A stretch of DNA of 21,070 bases from assembly GCA_009801015.1 (NCBI GenBank), contig VHZZ01001464.1:102783-123852 (forward strand). Direction: 5' to 3'. The DNA comes from Silene noctiflora (Eukaryota; Streptophyta; Magnoliopsida; Caryophyllales; Caryophyllaceae). Under the pieces are notes generated by a model. It ran no database searches and was not told the origin of the DNA. It worked only from the letters and a program-made list of their open reading frames with translations. Below, piece by piece: positions 1 to 9,959 of the stretch (within the stretch, counting starts at the first letter, position 1; each line of letters starts with the position of its first letter). Both the position numbers and the translations under genes were made by a program.

Positions 1-221
1 CCCACTAAGAAAACGGTTGTTTCCATGTGTGGGTACCACTGTTGTTTTCCCACTGTTTCCATTTCTAATCTTAGCTTAAGTATGCTTCATTAATTTAATA
101 ATTACATTAACCATTTTAGGTGGCCCCTATCAATCATTCCCATTTTACTCTTCACTTTTCCTCCTTTCCTTAAATAACCCCTTTTCCCCTACGTTACCAT
201 CTGTATGGATCGGAGGGAGTA
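1..221. mobile_element. Right end of a Stowaway-like (Tc1/mariner) MITE, cut by the window edge
   Basis: The stretch ends in ATCGGAGGGAGTA at about 209-221, which is the typical inverted-terminal sequence of plant Stowaway MITEs (the mirror of TACTCCCTCCGT) with the TA target site at 220-221. The AT-rich interior with runs such as CCTTAAATAACCCC fits this class. The matching left terminus is not in the window, so the true length is unknown. The family call is from the terminal motif only. Confidence 0.6.
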
Positions 222-429
222 CAAAACTAGCTACTACAGAGTAGTATAATTCTAGTCTACGTGAATAGTATGTGACCATGACCAATCATGGATTCATGGT
301 AGTCTAATCAATCGGCGAAACGTATGAAATACTCCTCCTGTCAGAAAAATTTGATTACCTTTAAATATTCTTGGTAAATTTGTATTTTAATCAGTGTCTT
401 ACGACGTTATTATATACGGAGTAACACCA

Positions 430-528
430 AGTACAAAGCTTGTTACAGTATACCTTGAATCTTACGCGGTTAATTTCTCCAAAATTATACAGAAATGTAA
501 TACCGAGTACAAAGCTTGTTACAGCATA
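430..528 (+). repeat. 23-bp direct repeat pair
   Basis: AGTACAAAGCTTGTTACAG followed by T/C and ATA occurs at 430-452 and again at 506-528, with one mismatch. The neighbouring sequence also carries TACGGAGTA and TACTCCGTA motifs (about 414-423 and 571-580). These resemble degraded MITE ends, but I could not pair them into one element. Confidence 0.55.
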
Positions 529-1007
529 CAGAAATTTTGGTAAATTGGTATTTCCGTGCATTTGGATATACTCCGTATGAACAAAGGAAGAACGTCTTAA
601 GGAACAGCAGTCACAACCAGATGCGGACTTTGTTTTTGCCCCATCGCTTGGTTCGTGATTCGTCTCCAATAGTTTTTGATTCCTTGTATTCCTTTTGTGA
701 GAGTGACTATACCAATTAGTCAATTGCCAAATACCAACCACAACACTATTGACTGACTTAAAACCTCGAAAAAAAAGTGCGAAATCACTATATCATTTTG
801 CCCATAAATAAGCTATCGTTTCATTTTGTGACTTTTATTAGCACGCTCATCAACAATGATAGTTCCTTATCAAGAAACGAGACCACATATACACTCACTA
901 CGGAACTGACAAGTATGAAATCATCGTATCAAAATTGTGTCGTTCGTTGGGACTGACGCAAGTCACAATTAATTATTTACGTCTATTTTTTAACCAAAGG
1001 CCGAGAC

Positions 1008-1094
1008 AGAATTTGTTTCAATCACCACAACCTACAGTTCTTGGGATCATTTCATATGAGAATTTGTTTCAATCACCACAGCCTATAGTTCTTG
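1008..1094 (+). repeat. 51-bp-period tandem repeat, two copies
   Basis: A 36-bp segment beginning AGAATTTGTTTCAATCACC occurs at 1008-1043 and 1059-1094 with two mismatches, giving a 51-bp period. Because 51 is divisible by three, a short open frame at 935-1279 reads through both copies and repeats NLFQSPQP. No known domain is visible, and I treat this as a non-coding repeat. Confidence 0.7.
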
Positions 1095-2487
1095 CACTCG
1101 TTATAGTATTGCATAAATGTATACAAATTACAGACGCACCCAACGGCCAAAACCTAACGGGAAGACACAAACCACTATTGTCTAAAACCAGATCCACCTC
1201 TCAGCTTAGAAAGCTGAAGATGCAAACGGGAGTAGATAATGGCAAAACACAGTTATGTGATGATGAATCAATTAATTAAAGACCGGGCAACAAAACTCAA
1301 ATAACTCGAGTTCATTCGCAACCTATGACGAAAAATAAAATAAAAAACTTAGTTACCGAAAGCAACGTGTACCAGATATGAAGTGATGGGCATGCATACG
1401 CCATATGGTCAGAAAAATCTATATGAGAAGCATAATAGAACGTTTAGGTACTCCGTATTCAACATCAGATGTGAAGAAAACGGAAAAGATGTGATCTCAA
1501 GCGGAATGAATCCCTGATGTTTACAAGCGAAAATGAAGTAGCAATAGACGTGTTTTAAATCATAAAAGACTAGTTCAATGTAGAAACAGCATAGCGGTAT
1601 TATGATAAATCTAATGGAAACTCGATAGGCCATTCTAGAAAAGATAAGAAGTACAAACTCAAAGCTTCCTACATCTCATTCATTTGCTAAAGGTTGGCTT
1701 TGGGTCCGACAGTCAACAGTACAGGTACAAAAAGGGCAAAATGGTCTTTCAGAACAAAGATTATACTGAAAAAAAAAAAGGAATATAAACAAACGACCAA
1801 GACTCGCAAAAAGGAATACGTAAACACATGGGTGCAGGTGGCTTATGGTGGACGGTGAAGAAGATACCTAGGTTTCAGAAATGACCTGACCAGGAGAAGA
1901 TTTGCATTTGCTAATTGCTACCCCTCAAATAATCGATGCCCCTCTCCACCTCTAAACAACCAAAAGCTGAAGGGCAGGAAAGATCATAACGGAGATGGCG
2001 CTAAGGTTAACGTGTAAGAGAACACAGGGTATCAAGATAAGATCCTATCAATACTAAACACTTTGCAAATTACTTCAAGGCATTAATGACAGAACAGAAA
2101 AATCAGAAATCATTTAAGCACACGAATGATCATTCACCACGAGGGAAGACTGTCACTAACACATTTCAGGCGAATAAGTTAACTATCAATCTGCCCAATA
2201 TCTATAAGCAAATACAGGTTTGGCTTCGTCATTGTCCAAGGAAACAATATAAGCTTCAAGCTCCCTAGATACTAGCGCAAGACGTGAATGCGTCCCCTAT
2301 TTAAATCGGCCCTAAGAAAGCCGTAGTAGCGAAACATAAGCACGCTTCTCCAAATGTAAGAAAATTTTGTTTCATCCCCAATATCGCAATGTCCCTTTTT
2401 TGAGCGGGTTCCTACATAGAAACATCGTATGATGATTTAACGAGTAAGGGTGTTCTAGTTCCAATTATGAACATGGTATTAAATATT

Positions 2488-2544
2488 GGCCACGGTAGCG
2501 CATCGCAACATAGATATCGAGGTTTCGAAAGGGTTACCGTGGCC
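2488..2544. repeat. Perfect 10-bp inverted repeat (hairpin) with 37-nt loop
   Basis: GGCCACGGTA at 2488-2497 is matched by TACCGTGGCC at 2535-2544. A further GGCCGGCC palindrome lies just to the right. The block is far more GC-rich than its surroundings. It sits 3' of the RRM gene stop codon, so if the transcript extends this far it would form a stem-loop in the 3' untranslated region. It may equally be the remnant of an inverted-repeat transposon. Confidence 0.6.
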
Positions 2545-2610
2545 GCATTTAGAGGCGGCCGGCCTATCAGCCATAATTATAGCGCAATGGCCGAGATCAG
2601 GCCAGGACGA

Positions 2611-2662
2611 TTGTTTCTGACATCAAAAAGCAAACCTTGTTTCTGACATCAAAACGCAAACC
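2611..2662 (+). repeat. 26-bp tandem duplication
   Basis: TTGTTTCTGACATCAAAA then A or C then GCAAACC is present twice head to tail (2611-2636 and 2637-2662), with a single mismatch. It lies about 90 bp beyond the RRM gene stop codon. A recent local slippage duplication is the simplest reading. Confidence 0.8.
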
Positions 2663-2749
2663 CAATTTAATACCACGGCTATTATGTACTTTAGCGATTA
2701 ACGTACAAGGTTAAGCATATGGAGAATGGCGTTTATCACCTGCAAAATT

Positions 2750-5700
2750 TTAACGTTTGCTACGGCGCCCTCCACCTGACGACCTTGCCCCGGGAAAACG
2801 AGCATATTGTAGCCTTAAAATAGCGGAGTCTCGATCAGTCTCATCGAACAAATAACCTGCAAAAGCGAATTTTACTCACGCCACACAATCGACCATGATC
2901 CAACTCTGGATGAAATTTGGGCATCGCCAACTAGACCTTTAAAGACGCACACAATCCCTCATGCATTAGTTCAAATCGAAAACAGAATCACAATGTTAAC
3001 AAGTCCCGACAACGTTTTCAATTATTTTTGTTAGATTTAAATAAGCTGCTTTATGGTTTGGACAGCACGAAAGAAACCAACCCTATATGCCCAAGTTCCA
3101 GTAATTATCTTCCTTCGTACCAAGAGGAATTAATTGGATGAGAAAGGCAGATGATAAACATGTTAGAACAGCGCCAGGAAGAAGGGTTCAGGCATCGAGC
3201 TTTCAAATTTTTATATGGTTCACCTAAACTAAAACCCAAATAATGCAAACTTAACACAACATAATCCTTTTAAGAAAAAAGCAAATAACTGGAAAGGTGT
3301 CTGTACGAAGCTTATGACGCGCTTAAATCCAACGGATTTCAAAATCTAAATAAAGATACATGGCTTGTCTAGAAACGACTCCCGGTCTCCAACAAACAAA
3401 CCAAACTCTGGAAACAGTCAATTGCTCTTATAGTGGAAGGCATATACTTAAATAAATCAGCACGAAAAAGGAAAGGATACCTATCTTACTGGATGAATTA
3501 ACTGATGCAGTTTCAAAAATAATGTAAATCATTTATACGACCATAAGTACAGCCAATCCAAATTTTCTACTAATACTCCGTATCATACAATCCAATAGAA
3601 GCACCAAGCTTGGGTCCAATAAAGAAACTGACATGGATTACATATTTACAAAGGAATAATAACAGACAATAAGCTACTAAGAATTGCATAACCTGGAGGC
3701 CCTTAAACATAACTAAAACTCATTATTCATGAGCCAAGAAGTAAAATTGAAAATCTAGTATATAAAAACAAAAGTTTAAGGTCAAAGAATTTCAAGCAAA
3801 TTAACTGAGAACAGAAAACAAAACCCACTTTGACAGCAGGCAGCGCCCAACAAAGAAACCACGATATTGGCCATGATTGGAGTGTAAAGGGAAAAATCAA
3901 CGCAAAGAGTATCTCCCTACTACCCAGCGCTCATAGTTTCTACCTGATCATGTCAGAGTCTCAGAGAAAAAGAAGGGAGAAACGACCAACCCCTACAACG
4001 CATCAATTCATGCCAAATGAAATCTGAATGGCTCTCATTCTCTTCAAAATACTGACAAGATTAAAAATGCTCAAACTGCTACTTTACTTTCTAAGCAAAA
4101 TGTAAAATACGCAGATAGGATAGAAAGCCTCTATAACATTGTAGCGATATCTAATCAGCAAGGATCTGAACCTCTTATTACAGTAGAGGAGCTCTTTCAA
4201 ATTCTATCCTTTAACCCCAGGCCCACACTAATCCCACAGAAATGTCATTCTCATAAACAAAAGCCAAGGCACTTACATGTTACATAATACATGTGAGCCT
4301 ATGACCACTACATACATTTAGTCATTTAGTCAACACACGTCTTTTGCAATTATCTGATGCATCATGCATACAGTATAACCATGAAATTCACATTGATTCA
4401 ATGTACCTAAAAATTCAGTAGGGGCCACAAAGCTAATGCATACATATAGTAAACAACAAGGATAAGAGGCTATTTTGAAGCAGAAAGTTAAGAAGCAAGC
4501 AAAAAATCCCTGATCGAACTCACCATGTAAGGCATTCAATGCTGTTGCAGCATGAGGCGGGCTCAAAAAGTCAACAAAACACAGCACAAGTGGATCTCCG
4601 CCAGGCTAAACATTAAAAAGTAAAATGTTACTAGAAAATCCGAGAATAGCATACTAAAAATTGATGGAACAAATTATTGGCAACATACACGCCTAGATTC
4701 CTTGGTCACAAGCCTGACTTCCTTATATCCTACAAAAGGTCGGAAGATGTCTACCAATGATAGTGAAGGAAACAAGGACAATTTGTGTAAAGAATAACGA
4801 TATTTAAAACATAGTATCATGAAATTAACTAGTGAAGGATACGGGCCACTTCCCTGCGAGAGCAGTTTGAGGGCAAGCCCTCCACAAAGATTGTGCTACT
4901 AGCATCAGGAGGGAGAGGCACTTCCGACCTACCAGAGCCAAGGTTAGAGCCACGTCCATTCAGTGACATTCCTGGGTCCATTACACCTCCCATGCGAGGA
5001 TCACTTGCAATACGGTGGTCGACAGCAATCCGAGGATCATTTACCATCCGAGGATCATTGCCAAACCGAGGATCAATGCCCATCCGGGGATCATTAGCTG
5101 GGTAACCAGAGCTATGTAAGGTGCCAGTCTCCGCACCTGGATATGGATTTTGCTGCAACATATCATAAATGTGCTTATATTAGCACCAAACACCAACCAG
5201 TGCATCAAGGGTAGGTGGAAAAGGCTCAAATACAAGTATATAACAATAAGAATGCTAAAAGATCCTTACACCACTAGGTAGATAATGATTGTAGGTTTGA
5301 TTAATGGGTTCAGTATCTCTCATTTGCCGTTGGGGTGCCCTGTTATCCTCATGAGAATAATAACTAGACGGCTCTTGTCCAGGCGTCAGAACATCTAAGA
5401 AACCAAGAAAAAAGATTCATAAAGCCTACAGCGGAAGTCTCCATCTCCAGAAGAAAACAAGAACCTTACAAGCAAGGGTGTAGGAGCAGCAATCAGCAAA
5501 CATAATCAAACACATAACAGGTTTTTTACCTCAGGTTAGAGCAGCAAGACAATTTAAGCAGTATTACCCAACACATAAATTATCTTGCGGTGCGTAATCT
5601 ATGTGGTAAGTAATGAAGTCAATTCATTTATGATGGTTCTTCAAGAAACTGCTTGGATTGGAGAGTTTACACATCTTAATATATAACTGATCCAAGCCAG

Positions 5701-7577
5701 TACATATGGATGAATAAAAATTTGGAAAGCTCACAGTGATTGAAAGGGAGAAATTGACATAGACGCAGCAGAAAAAGTCAAAAAGCTTGGTTTCCAAAGA
5801 ACGGAAAACGTGAATTGTAATTCATGCTCCCCGTGTTACCATAATATATGAGCTTTCCCAACTTGCAAATGCGAAAAGGATGATCCTTCATTTCTACTGA
5901 TCTCCCCGCCCCACAAAATCAAATAAGCAAACCCCGAGCAAAAAATTAACCAATTGCTAGAAAGAAAATAACCAATTTATGTTTCAGAGAATGTGCACCC
6001 ATATTCAGAATGGAGAAAGCTCACTTTTCCATCTCAATCACAAGAAAAAAAAAAAAGCTCTACCACCTCAGTCGCCACTTTTCTATTCATCCAGCTCTGG
6101 GTCACGAGTTCTGGCGACCTAGATCCCAAATAAACTTGGTAACAGTACGAAAGGGACGACCCAGTTTGGATATCCGCACACCAAGCCCTCCCTTTTCTTT
6201 CCCAGCCGAATAAACTTCATATAACCTCCCTAATCTTAGTTTGATAAGCGCGCCTGAGGCACGCCACGCCTTGGCGCGAGGCACTAGCCAAATCGCCTCA
6301 AGGAGGTGCATGGGATGCAAAGGCGCACGAGCGCAACTAATAAGACGAACTTGAGGCGCATTACTATAAAATCCTACATTCATTCTTCATAATTCTTTTA
6401 TTTTACCCTTCTCTTCTCCCCTTAATGCTTAATATTCAATTATAAATTCATGTTAGCACTCTTCAAAAACAAAAAGGGGACTATTGTTGCACAGCGAGAT
6501 GATTTTAAAATATAAATGTTTGTTTGATAATCAATGCACCTCCTGTCCATAAGGTGTGCGCCTGCACCTTGCCCCGCCTCCATGGGACCCCATAACCTCA
6601 GTGCCCCTTGCCCTTCTTAAACTAATCCTAAATTAGACAATTTACTAACTTAGACTACTTAACGTTGATACAAGATAATGATGATGATCAACTTGTTCTG
6701 TTAACAGATAAGAGAACCTTAATTTGGAAAGGCCAGTAAAGGCCGTAACAGCGAGACAATAGGCAGAAAGCGATGGTACGCATCTCACCCACGCAAAGTA
6801 TACTGTTTTTTCGAATAATTTGCATTGCAAGAACACTCTGTGAGGTTTTAAAGAGGTTAACATGTAAGTAAAACCAACTTTGGGATGGTGGACAAAGGTC
6901 AAACCTATAAACAAGTAGAACCAAAAACATGGATATTAGTGTTATTCCCTAATTGCACCGTAAGCACAAGGTCGGCGGCGTCTGAGACATTTTGGCTAAA
7001 GCCTCATTATGCTTTGAGCCTGGGCTAGTCGACTCCCTTAACGCGCAATCTAATAAATTACAGTGCCGTCTGTAATAATTACACAAACACATCTTGTTTC
7101 ATGCCCAAAATGCTACAATCTAGAACGCTAATTCTTGCCGCTTCACCGGCCTTACCAATAAAGTTACGATTTTTAAGAACATACAAACACCGCGAAACAT
7201 TAATAAGGCAGACAATTATAAAGAAGCAAACTTTATAACATAAATGTTCAACAATCAGAAACCCAGATGAATAAATTACACCTTTACCTAAAACCCTAAA
7301 TCACCTGAGCAAAATACCAAAGCAAGTAAAAAGAAGGCGAATTTCAATCAAATTTCGAATCACAGACTCCAAAAATCGATACACTTAACTATAAAGGTGC
7401 AATCTTTGTTCTAATTCAATGTACAAAATTAAAAACCCTAATTTGAAGAATTGAAAAGGGAAAATTGAGAAAAAGAGGGAAAATACCGTATTCATTACGA
7501 GGGCGTTTTCCGACGAGTGTTGCGGCGGCTTGCGGTGGCTGCATTGTGTTCTGATATGCATAGTATGGGTCTGACAT
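2750..7577 (-). CDS. Single-RRM RNA-binding protein (nuclear-speckle RNA-binding protein-like), six exons
   Basis: Exons on the minus strand are 7577-7487, 5394-5270, 5152-4843, 4750-4689, 4605-4524 and 2856-2750. All introns are GT-AG and the phases close exactly, giving 777 nt and 258 residues. The start is MSDPYYAYQN at 7577. Residues 1-150 are low-complexity (rich in P, G, N, Y) and include six hexapeptide DPR repeats at 93-128. One RRM spans about 158-245: the RNP2-like strand is IFVEGL (160-165), HIFRPFVGYKEV follows at 176-187, and the RNP1-like strand is LVLCFVDF (202-209). The last exon gives YLFDETDRDS and a basic tail ending RRSKR. This layout (disordered N-terminus, C-terminal RRM, REVAHIFRPF and GGDPLVLCFVDF motifs) is that of plant nuclear-speckle RNA-binding proteins related to animal RBPMS, which bind RNA and affect splicing. 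Specific targets cannot be read from sequence. The weakest point is the distal last exon, but its splice phase and protein match are good. Confidence 0.88.
2857..4523 (-). other. Intron 5 of the RRM gene (1,667 nt)
   Basis: It is bounded by a donor after CATG (GTGAGT, from 4523 down) and the acceptor TTTTGCAG (ending 2857). It splits the RRM coding sequence inside the LHGY motif. The other four introns between coding exons are 92, 83, 117 and 2,092 nt. I found no second gene inside. One TACTCCGTA motif lies near 3577, and the rest is AT-rich without clear structure. Confidence 0.75.
4985..5092 (-). repeat. Coding minisatellite, six 18-bp units (DPR hexapeptides)
   Basis: Within exon 3 of the RRM gene, residues 93-128 fall into six consecutive six-residue units, each starting DPR (one is DHR): DPRMGI, DPRFGN, DPRMVN, DPRIAV, DHRIAS, DPRMGG. 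On the plus strand this shows as repeated CGAGGATCA blocks with 18-bp period. Unit length is a multiple of three, so copy-number change would keep the frame. The segment is just N-terminal to the RRM and is probably unstructured and charged. Confidence 0.9.
6240..6590. repeat. GC-rich GCGCCT/AGGCGC repeat remnant inside intron 1
   Basis: The segment contains GCGCGCCTGAGGCACGCC, CCTTGGCGCGAGGC, AAGGCGCACGAGCGC and TTGAGGCGCATTA, and later TGCGCCTGCACCTTGCC. These self-complementary GGCGC/GCGCC blocks contrast sharply with the AT-rich intron around them. They resemble a dispersed GC-rich element seen in many plant genomes, but I could not define its ends or family. Confidence 0.4.
7291..7440 (+). 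promoter_or_regulatory. Two telo-box-like AAACCCTA motifs near the RRM gene 5' end
   Basis: AAACCCTA occurs at 7291-7298 and 7433-7440, inside intron 1 about 50-200 bp downstream of the first coding exon. Telo boxes are known in plants near the transcription starts of housekeeping and translation-related genes. The motif is short, so chance occurrence is possible. The reading that it modulates this gene is inference. Confidence 0.35.
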
Positions 7578-8040
7578 TTTCGATTTCTAGAGAGAGAAAG
7601 CTAAGGTATGGAGAGAGAAAGAATAAAAGTTTCGAGCCAAAGCGAGAAACCACACTCAGTAATCACTTCTGTTCTCTACGAGTCACGACTCACGAGTGTT
7701 AATTTGGCACGAGTGTGGACTTGTGTTTGGTAATAGACCCGAGCTGAACCGTGACCTAAACTAAACCCATAAATTAGGATTGAAGATCGGCGGTATTTTT
7801 CTTTATTTTTTTGATTTGTTTCGGATTGGTATAGATTTAGAGATAATCATATTCATGATTTCTTGAAATTGAAGATTAAAAGAATTTTGAAATGGAAATG
7901 TATAGTTGTTTGATATTTAATTCAACCAAATTTCCACATTTACTCGATTGAATAAGATGACATGTACAACAGATTGTCCGATCTCTTGTATATACATAGT
8001 ATATAGAATACGTAGTATATAGAATACATAGTATATAGAC
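7578..8040. other. 5' leader and probable promoter of the RRM gene, then AT-rich spacer
   Basis: Reading the minus strand, the 100 bases before the ATG are CT-rich (CTTTCTCTCTCC, CTTTCTCTCTCTAG), typical of a plant 5' leader. No clear TATA box was found, which fits a broadly expressed gene. Further right the DNA becomes AT-rich with no coding signal. Confidence 0.4.
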
Positions 8041-8041
8041 A
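7994..8041 (+). repeat. 16-bp tandem repeat, three units
   Basis: ACATAGTATATAGAAT (7994-8009), ACGTAGTATATAGAAT (8010-8025) and ACATAGTATATAGACA (8026-8041) lie head to tail. The array directly abuts the left end of the Tourist-like MITE, so the insertion lies at the edge of a small microsatellite-like block. Confidence 0.85.
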
Positions 8042-8042
8042 T

Positions 8043-8312
8043 TTATGGCTTGTTTGGTTCCCCATTAAAATCATGAGCTAGGAAGTGTAAAAGCATGATG
8101 TTGTTTGGTTGCCAAAATCATGGAAAGTAAAACTTTCCACATGAATCTACTTCCTCAATTATGTGGGAAGTCACTCACCAAGCTCCCCTTGGTCATTAAA
8201 AGTTCCCACATGAATAAACTTCCCACATGCAAACCAAACATTTTTTGGAAATTCATGTGAACTTGAAGTTTCCGGGAACTTTAATTCCACTATGTCATCC
8301 AAACAAGCATTA
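8043..8312. mobile_element. Tourist-like (PIF/Harbinger) MITE, 264 bp, with TTA target duplication
   Basis: The element spans 8046-8309. Its left end is TGGCTTGTTTGGTT, and its right end CCAAACAAGCA is the inverted copy with a one-base difference. It is flanked by the 3-bp target duplication TTA at 8043-8045 and 8310-8312. Length, TIR and TTA site all match the plant Tourist group. The interior is subpalindromic, with repeated TTCCCACATGAA-like blocks in both orientations (for example 8127-8145, 8204-8230, 8248-8262). It encodes no protein and would need a transposase supplied elsewhere. Confidence 0.82.
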
Positions 8313-9412
8313 TAGTATTTGAAACATGAAGAGGATTTTGGATTAAGTAAATGTAAATAAAACTCACTTGGCTAAGAAGCTGAAAACAAAAGTGAGATAG
8401 TTACACGCTTCTGATGCTTGTACTTACAAACAAGGTGCATTAAAATACTAAGAATATGATTCATGCTAATTAAGAGAAAAACTCATATACTTTAGATCAA
8501 ATAAAGTGCATTAAAATAGTACGAGTATGAAACATGCTAATTAAGAGAAAAACTCATATACTTTAGATCACATAAACAAGTGTAAGTGACATTTGAGAGC
8601 TTTATTTTATCATAAGACATGATTATTAACTAATTATTATTCCATTATATCGTTACTACGACAAAAATATTTTAGATTGTGGTGTTAAAGAATGGATGAG
8701 TAAATTTATAATTGTAGTTGCGTACCTAATTAAAGGAGGTAATTATGGACGTCACCTCCAAACATTGAAAGTCGACTTTTTTTTCTTTTTTAAAAATTGC
8801 TCCGTAGATCATAGCCTTCTACTAAATAGTCTTCACATGATTTTATTGGTATTTTTTACCATAACCTTCAAATTATAATCCAGTTAGTAGTTCAAATCCG
8901 TCAGTATCAAACCTAAATAACTACTATTAAAAATTAGGATAATGCTGCCAAGAAAAAAAAAAGGATAATGATCAAACTAATCTAAATATATATTAGCCGT
9001 GACAAAGTTGAAAAGTAAGTGAGAAATTACTCTCGTTTGCATAACACAAATTCTCATCTAAGATGAGCATTGTTCTTCCGTAAGACATGAGCTAAATATC
9101 TACCACTAATTTCATAGATAAGACAAACAAAAATTGCTTAAATATTAGTAAAAGACTTGTTTTTATATATGTAAATGAGATGTATTTAACCTGTTTTAAT
9201 ATTAAGACGGATATATCAATCTTAAAAGAGACGTATGGCTTACATAATAATACTCTTTATCTTTGATTTGTTGATGATGAAGACTTTATTTTTCTAGCCA
9301 AGACAAGTCAACCCACAAGTCTACCATTATTTGAGACATAAATAGATATCCATTTACTCATTTTTCATTAATTAATCAAACTTTTAATCGTCTCAATAAT
9401 CAAAGTATAATA
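8313..9412. other. AT-rich intergenic stretch upstream of the first Yippee-like gene
   Basis: Apart from a 71-bp tandem duplication there is no coding or RNA-gene signal. Short poly-T and poly-A runs occur near 8777-8790 and 8953-8963. A CATAAATAGA sequence near 9338-9347, about 65 bp before the start codon, could be the TATA region of the downstream gene, but this is weak. Confidence 0.45.
8435..8576 (+). repeat. 71-bp tandem duplication
   Basis: The unit starting GTGCATTAAAATA at 8435-8505 is repeated directly at 8506-8576. Differences cluster at the beginning (ACTAAGAATATGATTC versus GTACGAGTATGAAAC), while the remaining roughly 45 bp are nearly identical. No spacer separates the copies. 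It is a local duplication of non-coding DNA. Confidence 0.85.
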
Positions 9413-9959
9413 ATGGATGATAGATGGAGTGATGGTGGTGCAAGCAGAGTATATAGCTGCAATAATTGCTTGAATCCTGTTGCCTTTTCCACAAACCTTC
9501 TTTCCAAGTCTTTTGTGGTCAGTTTTTCACCTAATTTCCGAACATGTTGTTAAAAGTATTACGGTTTCTCTAACTTGTAATCTTTCTGCGAAAATTTTAT
9601 AAGCATTCTTTGATCATGTAATTATCTAATGTATATGGTTCTTAATGTTATAACTTTAATTTGCTGATTACCTTATGTTGAGTTCGTGTTTGTTTATGGA
9701 TTAAGTCAATGAATATCAACTCTAATTTCAGGCAAAATCTGGACGAGCAGCGATGTTTGGAACCGCGATGAATGTGACAGTGGGAGAGAAAGAGGACCGG
9801 AAACTCATGACCGGGCATTTTACGGTGGGTGATATATATTGTGCAAAATGTGGTCAAGTATTGGGTTGGAAGTATTTTCGTGCCTATGAACCAAGACAAG
9901 TATACAAGGAGGGCAAATACATACTTGAACTTGCTAAATTAGTCAAGGCAGCAGCCTAA
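9413..9959 (+). CDS. Yippee-like zinc-binding protein, copy 1 (110 residues, two exons)
   Basis: Exon 1 is 9413-9517 and exon 2 is 9732-9959, with a phase-0 GT-AG intron of 214 nt (donor GTCAGT, acceptor TTTCAG). The start ATG at 9413 gives [16 protein letters not shown]. Yippee-domain marks are present: CNNC at residues 16-19 and CAKC at 72-75, spaced by 52 residues as in the family, plus QVLGWKY and YKEGKYI. The fold binds one zinc through the four cysteines. Plant Yippee-like proteins are small and mostly uncharacterised; animal YPELs are linked to the cell cycle. Compared with copy 2 it diverges at family-typical positions: AAMFGTAMN replaces AFLFSHAMN, and TGHFTVGD replaces TGLHTVAD. About 61% of exon 2 residues are identical between copies. 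The reading frame is intact, so it is probably functional. Confidence 0.9.

Larger units (their letters stand above)
222..2740. other. Gene-free stretch left of the RRM gene
   Basis: I see no convincing coding exon on either strand. The ORFs here are short, lack recognisable domains and have AT-rich composition. The stretch holds several short direct repeats and a GC-rich hairpin, listed separately. Part of it may be the 3' untranslated region of the minus-strand RRM gene: just after its stop codon there is a possible donor (CAG then GTGATA at 2742-2737), and near 1953 a possible acceptor (TTTAG) is followed on the minus strand by a GT- and CT-rich stretch that looks untranslated. A spliced 3' untranslated region is therefore possible but unproven. 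Confidence 0.5.
5395..7486 (-). other. Intron 1 of the RRM gene (2,092 nt) with transposon-like debris
   Basis: The donor is G then GTATTT at 7486 and the acceptor is TTCTTAG ending 5395. It joins codon 31 (G plus AT, Asp). Long first introns are common in plant regulatory genes. A GC-rich patch at about 6240-6360 and its echo at 6555-6590 stand out from the AT-rich remainder. Two AAACCCTA motifs lie near the 5' end of the intron. No exon of another gene was recognised. Confidence 0.75.

Noticed and set aside
391..741. 116-codon minus-strand open frame
   Set aside because: No recognisable domain, overlaps repeat and MITE-like motifs, AT-rich composition and no splice partners.
3830..4027. 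65-codon plus-strand open frame
   Set aside because: It lies inside intron 5 of the RRM gene on the opposite strand and shows no domain or initiation context.
6102..6383. 93-codon minus-strand open frame in intron 1
   Set aside because: Its length comes from the GC-rich repeat patch, which has few stop codons; no protein family resemblance.
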